The notes under the pieces: generated by a model
The model's database searches: none
Told to the model about the DNA's origin: nothing
What the model saw: only the letters and a program-made list of their open reading frames with translations
From: Clostridia bacterium
GTDB lineage: Bacteria > Bacillota > Clostridia > UMGS1883
Length of the DNA stretch: 8,603 nt
Assembly (NCBI GenBank): GCA_021202495.1
Contig: JAJQCX010000117.1
Coordinates: 1-8,603 of the forward strand
Reading direction: 5' to 3'
Position numbers and translations under genes: made by a program
In this document: piece by piece, positions 1 to 6,029 of the stretch
Layout: each line of letters starts with the position of its first letter
How positions within the stretch are numbered: the stretch's first letter is position 1

Positions 1-8
1 CACAGGTA

Positions 9-30
9 CCACATAAGATAAATTATGTGG
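9..30. repeat. Perfect 8-bp inverted repeat in the kinase leader
   Basis: The arms CCACATAA (9-16) and TTATGTGG (23-30) are exact reverse complements around a 6-nt centre. As RNA this is a modest hairpin. No T-run follows directly, so it is not a classic terminator. It could be the end of an upstream transcript or a protein-binding site. No gene can be assigned to bases 1-128: two forward frames hit stops at 14-16 and 19-21, and the third stays open into the kinase frame. Confidence 0.4.
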
Positions 31-93
31 TAAAAGGCACAAAGCAATTTTTTGACGAACGAAAATGCTATGCGGCTGCAACAAAATCGGCGG

Positions 94-114
94 CGCAGAT
101 AAATTTTAGCTGCG
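94..114. repeat. Near-palindrome next to the kinase ribosome binding site
   Basis: The arms CGCAG (94-98) and CTGCG (110-114) flank TAAA (100-103) and TTTA (105-108), with one mismatch on each side and a single central T. The symmetry fits a DNA operator better than an RNA hairpin, because the centre is too tight to loop out fully. It ends at the first base of the Shine-Dalgarno site of the kinase gene, so a bound regulator could affect expression. This reading is inference from symmetry alone. Confidence 0.25.
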
Positions 115-120
115 GGGAGA
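114..120 (+). promoter_or_regulatory. Ribosome binding site that sets the kinase start
   Basis: GGGGAGA lies 8 nt before the ATG at 129. It supports 129 over the in-frame GTG at 27, which has no purine-rich site before it. The residues encoded between the two are low in recognisable content, and the zinc ribbon begins right after the ATG at 129. Confidence 0.7.
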
Positions 121-128
121 CGACGGAT

Positions 129-1763
129 ATGAACGAGGAGGAAAAGATTTGCTACAATTGCTTTTCCGAAAAGCAAGCGGGAGAGGCGTGCCCCAAGTGC
201 GGATTTTCGGTGGAGCAGGACGAGGGGAAATATGCAATGGCGCTGCCTTACGGCAGTATTCTCAACGGAAGATACATAGTGGGTCGTGTGCTCGGTCAGG
301 GAGGCTTTGGCATAACGTATATCGCCTATGACCAAAAAGAAAATGAGAGAGTTGCGGTAAAGGAGTTCCTTCCGACGAGCATTTCGATGAGGGCAAGGAA
401 CAACATCTACGTTTCGATGATAATCGGCAGCAACGCGGAGATATTTAACAGCGGACTTAACAGCTTTGTCGAAGAAGCGCGCGTGCTCGCGAAGTTTGAG
501 CAGGTGCAAAATGTCGTGAAAATACATGAATGTTTTCGCGAAAACAACACCGCTTATTTTGTCATGGATTATGTGGACGGAATGAGCCTGAAGGAATACT
601 TGAAGAGTAAGGGCGGCAAGGTGTCGTGGCAGGAGGCAGTGAGGCTGATTTTGCCGATAACCACCGCCCTTATAACAGTTCATAAAGCGGGAATTATTCA
701 CCGCGACATCACGCCGGACAACATTTACATTTCGGAGGGCGACGAGGTTAAGCTGCTGGATTTCGGGTCGGCAAAGCACATCATGGGCGACAAAACAATG
801 ACGATGGATGTGGTGTTAAAGCACGGCTATGCCCCGCCGGAGCAATACAGAAGGCGAAGCCGACAGGGTCCTTATACCGATATATATTCACTGTCGGCGA
901 CATTATATAATATGGTAACGGGGCTGGTGCCGCCGGATTCGATCGAGAGGGATGAAAGCGACGAGCTGACGCCGCCGAGGAAATGCTGCCCCGACATGCC
1001 GCAGGCGCTTGAAGCGGTGATTTTGCGGGGAATGGCGGTTAATCCCGCGGACAGATACCAGTCGGCTGAAAGCTTCAGGGATGCGCTGGCGGAAGCGGTG
1101 TCGGGTGACGAGCCGCCCAAGGAAAAGCAAAAAAAGAATATTGTGCCGATTGCGGCGGGCGCGGCGGCAACAGTCGCTGCAGTTGTAATTATAATTGCAG
1201 CGGTGTCGATGAGCAGTCCGGCGGAAACCGTTACAGGAGAAGACGTGACAGAGGCGACAGAGGACGAAAGCGAAAGCTCCGCAGTGCAGGGGCATGATGA
1301 ATACAAATCAAAAATTTTACAAGGCTACATTACAAAAGCAAAGAATAAATTTGATGAATTGTCGGGGAAAGTTGATTTTACTGTGAGCAAGTATCCCGAC
1401 TATGAGGCAGCGGCGAATGCGGCTGAAGCAGCTTTGGAGAAGTTGAATGGGTATGTAGAACAATACAGCAAAATTTGGGCAACAGAGGATAATTTCAACA
1501 CAGCACAGGATTATTACAACAATGAGGTTCAGGCAGCGTTGACTACTATGGAGGAGCAACTTAACGCGGCAAAGAAGGCAGAAGCTAATAAACCCAAGCC
1601 GAAGCCTGACCCTGATCCAACACCGGATCCGGAGCCTGACCCAACACCGACACCTGACCCTGATCCCGATCCGGATCCGGAGCCTGACCCTGAACCCGAT
1701 CCTGAACCTGATCCGCCTGTGATTCAGGATGATCCGATTAATGATTACAACCCGTTTGAGTGA
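129..1763 (+). CDS. Zinc-ribbon Hanks-type serine/threonine protein kinase, single-pass membrane protein with Pro-Asp-rich tail
   Basis: This is a predicted 544-residue receptor-like kinase. In order it has a zinc ribbon (CYNC 8-11, CPKC 21-24), a kinase domain (about 49-325), one membrane segment (about 338-360) and an extracellular part. All key kinase residues are visible: glycine loop GQGGFG 56-61, ATP-anchoring Lys78 in VAVK, probable helix-C Glu116, HRD 191-193 with Asp193 and Asn198, DFG 211-213, APPE 235-238, Asp251 and Arg309. It should therefore be active and phosphorylate Ser/Thr on cytosolic targets. Thr223 and Thr225 in the activation segment are candidate autophosphorylation sites. 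The outer part (361-488) is charged, helical-looking and rich in Ala, Glu and Lys, followed by a Pro-Asp/Pro-Glu spacer (489-530) that could cross the cell wall. There are no PASTA repeats, so it is not a PrkC/PknB-type muropeptide sensor. The start at 129 is chosen from the RBS and zinc ribbon. The reading frame is open to the left edge, so a longer N-terminus is not formally excluded. Substrates are unknown; the downstream exported paralogue array is the only context clue. Confidence 0.93.
   Translation: MNEEEKICYNCFSEKQAGEACPKCGFSVEQDEGKYAMALPYGSILNGRYIVGRVLGQGGFGITYIAYDQKENERVAVKEFLPTSISMRARNNIYVSMIIGSNAEIFNSGLNSFVEEARVLAKFEQVQNVVKIHECFRENNTAYFVMDYVDGMSLKEYLKSKGGKVSWQEAVRLILPITTALITVHKAGIIHRDITPDNIYISEGDEVKLLDFGSAKHIMGDKTMTMDVVLKHGYAPPEQYRRRSRQGPYTDIYSLSATLYNMVTGLVPPDSIERDESDELTPPRKCCPDMPQALEAVILRGMAVNPADRYQSAESFRDALAEAVSGDEPPKEKQKKNIVPIAAGAAATVAAVVIIIAAVSMSSPAETVTGEDVTEATEDESESSAVQGHDEYKSKILQGYITKAKNKFDELSGKVDFTVSKYPDYEAAANAAEAALEKLNGYVEQYSKIWATEDNFNTAQDYYNNEVQAALTTMEEQLNAAKKAEANKPKPKPDPDPTPDPEPDPTPTPDPDPDPDPEPDPEPDPEPDPPVIQDDPINDYNPFE
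1593..1718 (+). repeat. Pro-Asp/Pro-Glu codon repeat in the kinase tail
   Basis: This tract encodes residues 489-530 of the kinase as nearly pure alternating Pro-Lys, Pro-Asp, Pro-Glu and Pro-Thr pairs. It is built from near-repeating hexamers such as CCTGAC, CCTGAT, CCGGAT and CCGGAG. Such tracts form extended, rigid, acidic spacers, often in wall-spanning parts of Gram-positive surface proteins. In-frame hexamer slippage could change its length between strains. It is followed by a short non-repetitive C-terminus of 14 residues (VIQDDPINDYNPFE). Confidence 0.85.
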
Positions 1764-1773
1764 GAAAATGTCG

Positions 1774-1799
1774 TTAAAAATTCCGAACAGAATTTTTAA
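1774..1799 (+). terminator. AT-rich hairpin between the kinase and protein A genes (possible weak terminator)
   Basis: TTAAAAATTC (1774-1783) and GAATTTTTAA (1790-1799) are perfect 10-bp inverted arms with the 6-nt loop CGAACA. The hairpin begins 10 nt after the kinase stop. The stem is almost all A-T and there is no separate U-tract after it, so termination would be weak at best. It may equally be a processing site or a partial attenuator between the kinase and the gene for protein A. The whole gap is only 60 nt, and I see no convincing promoter in it. Confidence 0.4.
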
Positions 1800-1823
1800 A
1801 AATATGAGAAAGGAAGATTTGGC

Positions 1824-3554
1824 ATGAAAAAAATGAAAGTATCTATCAGTATGTTGTGCGTGTTAGCTCTTATGATGGGCAGTCTGCCGACGGTAGGCTT
1901 TGCGGATGAGAGCGACATAACGATTATTGTGGATGGGGAAACGTTGGTTTTAGCCGACGGAAAGCCGCAGATAGTGGGGCTGGGCACAACGATGGTTCCG
2001 TTCAGAGCGATCTTTGAGGCACTCGGATTTGAAGTGGCTTACAGAGAAAGCAACGGAACTGTGACTTCGGTTATGGGATATAACACGGAAAAAGACATTT
2101 TGGTAGGAATGGCGGTAGGCGGAAATGTTGTTTACAGGTGCAATTATTCCGCATATGTGAATGACAGCATGGCGCTTGTAAACAATCCGTGCGCAACGGT
2201 GAGCGAGGCGGCATTTATTGACGCAACGGGCAGAACGCTTGTGCCGGTAAGAGCTATTTCGGAGGCGGTCGGCGCCGAGGTTTTGTGGGTAGCGGAATCG
2301 AGAACGGTTATCATAACATATGAAACGGAGCACTATTACAGTGCAACGGATATTCCACGCTACGAGTATGTCACAGGCGACGCGTATACGTCGGTCAGAA
2401 CCGATGCTTACGGAAATCCGCTGTATGTTTATCCGTGGCCCGAGCCTGTGGAAAAATACAACGATGACTATGTAGGCGCATTGGAAGCGGCGGGAACCGT
2501 AATGGCAGCGTCCAATAAGGGCGATAACAACAAGCAGACATTTTTATACGAATCCCAGACGAATAATTATTTGCTTATACAGGCAAATGCGGGCGACAGC
2601 ATTATTAACATAATTCCGTATTCGAACCATGTATATCCTTATTACATAACAGGGCTGTCGGGAACGGATGTAAGTGTGACGGCACTCCCCAATTACACAT
2701 ACGTTACGGGAAGCGAGTGCTTGTCGTGGGCTGAGGATGACGATGGTTCGGGAGATCATGTTTATAAATACAAATATAATTATGATGAAGCAAGCTATTA
2801 TTTCGAGATTTTAGAGAGTGCGGGATATGAATGTTATCTGTCAAGCGGCAATAATTGGCGCTTCACAAACAACGGTCTCTTTGTGTGGGCGGAAATAGAC
2901 GCAACGTTAGGATATATTTATATCATCCCATACGTCGGAAATTCACTCTTTGAAGCAGCGTATTATTATGACGACGGCACAACGTACCACAATACGGATA
3001 TACCGACGTTTTACGCCGTCACCGGCATTGAGGCGGCAAATGTTGAATACGATGAAGATTACGGAACGATTGACTTTACGTATGTTTGCAGCGAAGCCGA
3101 ATACCGTGCGTATGTAAGAGAACTGGAAGCCGAGGGATTTGAGGATGTGAACGGAGATTACACGATATTGGAGTCACCGAAAAACAAATATCTTATTGTG
3201 GTACAATCGGGCTCGTATGTCATGGTGGTTCCATACGATGATATGCCCGTTTATTTGGGAACATACGTGCCGAACTACACATACGTGACTGATCAAGAAT
3301 GCAAATTCTGGTATACGGACAGCGACGGAGATCATGTTTATTGCTATGAATACAGCCGGTTTGACTGGAATACATATTGCGAATATCTTGCGGAATGCGG
3401 ATATGAGATATTCCTTTCGGGTACCACAGAAGACGGTGTAGCCTATGTGTATATGACAGACGGCAGCAGCGTAGCGGCAATTATGGCAGCAGTTGTGAAC
3501 GGAACGACTTATCTCACTGTTACGCCGTGGTTGATGGAGGAAGACGCTTCTTAA
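1824..3554 (+). CDS. Exported stalk-domain protein with four tandem YVTG-type repeats (paralogue A)
   Basis: This is a predicted 576-residue secreted protein. It has a signal peptide (1-27, MKKMK start, hydrophobic core, cleavage likely after GFA) and a copper amine oxidase N-terminal-like 'stalk' domain (about 31-166). The stalk has the usual two half-motifs: TTMVPFRAIFEALGFEV (55-71) and RTLVPVRAISEAVGAEV (137-153). Four repeats follow, at about 176-285, 287-390, 391-479 and 480-576. They open DIPRYEYVTG, ALPNYTYVTG, DIPTFYAVTG and YVPNYTYVTD, and each closes with a hydrophobic strand ending in PY or PW. The mature protein is acidic and very rich in Tyr. There is no lipobox, sortase signal or membrane anchor, so it is secreted or held by the stalk domain. 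AAGGAAG (1810-1816) lies 7 nt before the ATG. In this family the stalk domain is thought to be a surface or oligomerisation module and does not imply amine oxidase activity. The repeat function is unknown. Paralogues B and C lie downstream. Confidence 0.9.
   Translation: MKKMKVSISMLCVLALMMGSLPTVGFADESDITIIVDGETLVLADGKPQIVGLGTTMVPFRAIFEALGFEVAYRESNGTVTSVMGYNTEKDILVGMAVGGNVVYRCNYSAYVNDSMALVNNPCATVSEAAFIDATGRTLVPVRAISEAVGAEVLWVAESRTVIITYETEHYYSATDIPRYEYVTGDAYTSVRTDAYGNPLYVYPWPEPVEKYNDDYVGALEAAGTVMAASNKGDNNKQTFLYESQTNNYLLIQANAGDSIINIIPYSNHVYPYYITGLSGTDVSVTALPNYTYVTGSECLSWAEDDDGSGDHVYKYKYNYDEASYYFEILESAGYECYLSSGNNWRFTNNGLFVWAEIDATLGYIYIIPYVGNSLFEAAYYYDDGTTYHNTDIPTFYAVTGIEAANVEYDEDYGTIDFTYVCSEAEYRAYVRELEAEGFEDVNGDYTILESPKNKYLIVVQSGSYVMVVPYDDMPVYLGTYVPNYTYVTDQECKFWYTDSDGDHVYCYEYSRFDWNTYCEYLAECGYEIFLSGTTEDGVAYVYMTDGSSVAAIMAAVVNGTTYLTVTPWLMEEDAS
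2349..3551 (+). repeat. Four tandem repeat domains in protein A
   Basis: The repeats, read at protein level, cover residues 176-285, 287-390, 391-479 and 480-576. Each unit follows the pattern xPx(Y/F)xxVT(G/D), then an acidic stretch, then a Tyr-rich strand (YVYPW, YKYKY, DFTYV, YCYEY), then a helix-like segment, a GY or GF turn (weaker in unit 1), and a closing hydrophobic strand such as NIIPY, YIIPY, MVVPY or TVTPW. Units 2 and 4 are the most alike (PNYTYVT at both starts, GDHVY in the middle). The pattern suggests an alpha/beta unit duplicated three times. I do not know a named domain that matches it. Confidence 0.8.
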
Positions 3555-3572
3555 AAAGCCGCAAAGGGCATG

Positions 3573-3600
3573 TTGACAGTCTGCGGAAAAGGCGGATTAT
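3573..3600 (+). promoter_or_regulatory. Possible sigma-A-type promoter for the subtilase operon
   Basis: A perfect TTGACA (3573-3578) is followed after 16 nt by GATTAT (3595-3600), which matches four of six bases of TATAAT. Transcription would begin near 3607, inside the left arm of the large hairpin, and leave a shorter GC-rich hairpin (3610-3637) at the 5' end of the mRNA. The perfect -35 box lies in the only gap over 100 nt between genes here, which favours a real promoter. The -10 match is weak. Confidence 0.35.
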
Positions 3601-3652
3601 TTGCGGAGTGCGCCGCTTTAAAAATTCAAAGCGGCGCGCCGCGAATAATCCG
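3593..3652. repeat. Large imperfect hairpin between protein A and the subtilase
   Basis: Pairing is CGGATTATT (3593-3601) with AATAATCCG (3644-3652), a T-G wobble (3602/3643), GCGG (3603-3606) with CCGC (3639-3642), and GCGCCGCTTT (3610-3619) with AAAGCGGCGC (3628-3637). That makes 24 pairs, one internal loop (AGT opposite G) and the 8-nt loop AAAAATTC. The structure is very stable and nearly symmetric. It ends 10 nt before the SD site of the subtilase. No U-run follows on the + strand, so a classic terminator is uncertain. It could end transcription from protein A, stabilise the subtilase mRNA, or be a REP/MITE-like element. Confidence 0.75.
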
Positions 3653-3662
3653 TAATTACAAT

Positions 3663-3668
3663 AGGGGG
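3663..3668 (+). promoter_or_regulatory. Ribosome binding site of the subtilase
   Basis: AGGGGG lies 4 nt before the ATG at 3673 and 10 nt before the in-frame ATG at 3679. The spacing decides neither clearly. The first gives MYMKK and the second MKK; both leave a normal signal peptide. Confidence 0.55.
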
Positions 3669-3672
3669 AATA

Positions 3673-5481
3673 ATGTATATGAAAAAAATTGCAGCCGCAC
3701 TTATTGCAGTTTCAATGCTTGCTTTTCCGCAGGGGTTTGTGTCGGTGAATGAGAGCGGGCAAAGTGAGATTGACGTTTCGGAAGAGATACATATTGCGAA
3801 ATATGTTGACGGGGAAATTTTGGTGATGTATGCCGATGAGACGCTCGAAACGCTGAAATGCGCGGATGATGAGGAATTGTCAGCGACGCTTTGCGCGTTG
3901 GCGGAGGATGAAAACGTGCTGCTCTATCAGCCGAATTACCGCTACAACACAGCCGGAACAACGGTGAACGATGAATATTACGGAGAGCAATGGGCGCTTA
4001 ATAACGACGGCACTTTCACAATGGAGGCGTATCAAAATAAGTTCCCTGTTTACGATGTGCCGTTTACAAAGCCGAGTTTGCCGGGAGAGTGGAATCTGCC
4101 GGGGTATTTCGGCACATCATCCGTTTCATCATATGATTTTTCGACTGCCGCCGGGACGGCGACAACTACACTGACGGCGACTGAGGGCATTGACATAAAC
4201 GCCGAGGAAGCATGGGAAATATACAACGGAGGCGAACGGGAGGTCATTATCGCCATTATTGACACGGGCATAGATTATACACACCCCGAGCTTGCCGATG
4301 CAATGTGGATAAACGAGGACGAAATCCCCGACAACGGCATTGACGACGATAACAACGGCTACATTGACGATGTGTACGGCTGGAATTTTTATGACGACAG
4401 CAACGTTGTGTATTCCGAAAGCGAATATAACGATCACGGAACACACTGCGCGGGGATAATCGCGGCAAAGGCAAATAACGGGGAAGGCATTGCCGGCATT
4501 GTTCAAAGCGGAAAGGTTAAAATCATGTGCGTAAAGGCGTTGGGAGGCTCCAACGGCACAGGCACGTCGGAATCTCTTGTGCGTGCAATCCGCTACGCCG
4601 AGGCAAACGGCGCTTCGATATGCAATCTCAGTCTTGGCGGGTATTACGACGACCAAGCAAAATACCGTGAGATTGCAAAAAGCAGCATGCTTTTTTCGAT
4701 AGCCGCGGGAAATGACGGAGTGAACACGGACGTTCAGGCGCATTATCCGTCCGGATATGATTTGGACAATATTATTTCCGTGGCAAATTTGAGCTGTGAC
4801 GGAACGCTTCACTATTCGTCAAACTACGGCGTTAAAAGCGTGGACATTGCGGCGCCGGGAACCTATATTTTCAGCACGACGCCGGATAATTCCTACAGCT
4901 ATATGACCGGCACATCAATGGCGGCGCCGATGGTGACGGCAGCGGCGGCGATGATTTATTCGCACTATGCGAACATAAGCCTCGCGGACGTGAAGGAAAT
5001 CATATTAAAATCGGCAAGGAAGCTCAGTTCGCTTGCCGGTACGTGCGTGAGCGGGGGTATGCTCGACCTTTACGCCGCGCTTACATATGACCAAAGTCTT
5101 CTCTCGGGCGCACAGTGGACAGCGGTCGAATACGAAAATTCGGCGCCCGAAATCACGATATATACTACTTCAAACATGGGCGGATGCTATATCTCGCTGA
5201 GAGTGACAGACCCGGATTACGACTATATGAAGATATTTTACGCCGCGGGCGAGTTGACGGCGGCTGATTTTAAGAAGGGGCAGTACGGCACGGAGATTGA
5301 AATGAACGGCAGTATGTTTTCTTCTTACATAGACGACGGGACGTATACATTTTACGCTGTTGACGAGCACGGCAACGAAAGCGTTAAAACCATCACCGTG
5401 GAAGGGAAAAAGCAGGACGGAAATTCGTCCGGAAGCAAAAACACATGGATAAATGATTTCTTTGACGCGTTTGCGAAATAA
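3673..5481 (+). CDS. Secreted subtilisin-like serine protease (peptidase family S8)
   Basis: This is a predicted 602-residue exported endopeptidase. It has a signal peptide (about 1-25), a short I9-like propeptide (about 40-92, ending VLLYQPNYRY), then NDEYYGEQWALNN (99-111), the usual entry to the catalytic domain. The triad is complete: Asp197 in IIDTGIDYTHPEL, His255 in NDHGTHCAG and Ser415 in GTSMAAP; oxyanion Asn347 is in AAGND. An acidic DDDNNGYIDD stretch (224-233) resembles the calcium-loop region of large clostridial subtilases. An Ig-like C-terminal domain (about 491-577) ends in a short tail with no anchor. About 60 residues (112-171) rich in Pro, Ser and Thr separate the NDEYYGEQW motif from GIDINAEEAWEI (172-183), where family members often have a short link; this may be an activation or autolysis loop. 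The start is 3673 or 3679. It sits between exported paralogues A and B, so maturation or shedding of these proteins is a plausible but unproven role. Confidence 0.94.
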   Translation: MYMKKIAAALIAVSMLAFPQGFVSVNESGQSEIDVSEEIHIAKYVDGEILVMYADETLETLKCADDEELSATLCALAEDENVLLYQPNYRYNTAGTTVNDEYYGEQWALNNDGTFTMEAYQNKFPVYDVPFTKPSLPGEWNLPGYFGTSSVSSYDFSTAAGTATTTLTATEGIDINAEEAWEIYNGGEREVIIAIIDTGIDYTHPELADAMWINEDEIPDNGIDDDNNGYIDDVYGWNFYDDSNVVYSESEYNDHGTHCAGIIAAKANNGEGIAGIVQSGKVKIMCVKALGGSNGTGTSESLVRAIRYAEANGASICNLSLGGYYDDQAKYREIAKSSMLFSIAAGNDGVNTDVQAHYPSGYDLDNIISVANLSCDGTLHYSSNYGVKSVDIAAPGTYIFSTTPDNSYSYMTGTSMAAPMVTAAAAMIYSHYANISLADVKEIILKSARKLSSLAGTCVSGGMLDLYAALTYDQSLLSGAQWTAVEYENSAPEITIYTTSNMGGCYISLRVTDPDYDYMKIFYAAGELTAADFKKGQYGTEIEMNGSMFSSYIDDGTYTFYAVDEHGNESVKTITVEGKKQDGNSSGSKNTWINDFFDAFAK

Positions 5482-5507
5482 TGCGGTGAATGGCGGTTAA
5501 GAAGCCG

Positions 5508-5515
5508 AAGGAGGG
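5508..5515 (+). promoter_or_regulatory. Ribosome binding site that sets the start of the small gene
   Basis: AAGGAGGG is a near-ideal Shine-Dalgarno site, 7 nt before the ATG at 5523. It lies inside the frame that would begin at the ATG at 5490, which has no such site. This favours the 155-residue product over the 166-residue one. Confidence 0.85.
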
Positions 5516-5522
5516 AAAATCG

Positions 5523-5990
5523 ATGATAATTTCGATGAAAATGAACGGCATTGTTCTCAGCTTTGAGGAAACGGAGAGCGTGAGGGAGGATTTCGGCAAG
5601 ACTACGCTTGACGAGCAGGTTTACAATGTGGGAGGCAAGCAGTTCAAAGGCGACGAACCGACAAGAGGAGAATTGAAAGAGGTACTTTTTGAGGGTTACG
5701 AGCATCATATGGCGATTAAAGAGGACAAATTCGGCGACCGTGTGATATATGAATATGTCGCAGTACCCACCTTTGACAGCGGCGACAGTATGTGGGACAG
5801 CTATCGAAAATATGCGCTTGTTTTTGACGGTGAGAGCATCGATCTTGTTTTATTCAAGGGCGGGTACAGAATTGCGCGGATTGAAATTTACACAAAGCTG
5901 ATTTCGGCGGGCGCGGATTTCAAAAAATACGCGGAGAAATTGAACTATCCGAAAGAGGTATGGGATAATATCAATTGGATTGAGGATTGA
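5523..5990 (+). CDS. Small acidic cytosolic protein of unknown function
   Basis: I do not recognise this 155-residue protein. It has no signal peptide, no membrane segment and no cysteine. The first strand (MIISMKMNGIVLSFEE) leads into an acidic, mixed alpha/beta-looking chain. A middle part has several aromatic strands (RVIYEYVAVPTF 73-84, YRKYALVFDG 94-103, IDLVLFKGGYRIARIEIY 106-123). A helix-like end follows (ADFKKYAEKLNYPKEVWDNI 131-150). The size and overall look resemble small stand-alone regulatory or immunity-type proteins, but no motif supports a specific family. It starts 41 nt after the subtilase stop and ends 39 nt before protein B, so it is very likely co-transcribed with both. 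Cytosolic inhibitor, chaperone or export-adaptor roles are conceivable; none is shown by the sequence. The start is set by a strong RBS. Confidence 0.8.
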   Translation: MIISMKMNGIVLSFEETESVREDFGKTTLDEQVYNVGGKQFKGDEPTRGELKEVLFEGYEHHMAIKEDKFGDRVIYEYVAVPTFDSGDSMWDSYRKYALVFDGESIDLVLFKGGYRIARIEIYTKLISAGADFKKYAEKLNYPKEVWDNINWIED

Positions 5991-6029
5991 GCGGTTACCG
6001 CGCCGAAAAAGAGAAGGGGAAGATTTAAA

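Noticed and set aside
52..72. TTGACG (52-57) with TGCTAT (67-72) as a kinase promoter
   Set aside because: The spacing is only 9 nt, far from the 16-18 expected.
27..128. N-terminal extension of the kinase from the GTG at 27
   Set aside because: No Shine-Dalgarno site before it, no domain-like content, and a good RBS plus zinc ribbon mark the ATG at 129. The frame is open to the left edge, so it is not fully excluded.
872..1306. Antisense open frames opposite the kinase C-terminal half
   Set aside because: Low-complexity Ser/Ala/Thr-rich products that mirror the kinase codons; no family features.
1920..2321. Copper amine oxidase activity for proteins A, B and C
   Set aside because: Only the N-terminal stalk-like module is present; the catalytic domain of amine oxidases with its Tyr cofactor site is absent.
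3570..3752. Short + strand open frame across the gap before the subtilase
   Set aside because: It runs through the large hairpin and overlaps the subtilase start in another frame; no RBS and no protein-like pattern.
4129..4812. Long antisense open frame (227 codons) opposite the subtilase
   Set aside because: It lies entirely within the conserved protease core and mirrors its codon pattern. I see no RBS or recognisable protein family.
5991..6001. Small palindrome GCGGTTACCGC after the small gene, as a terminator
   Set aside because: Only one base between the arms, so it cannot form an RNA hairpin, and no T-run follows.
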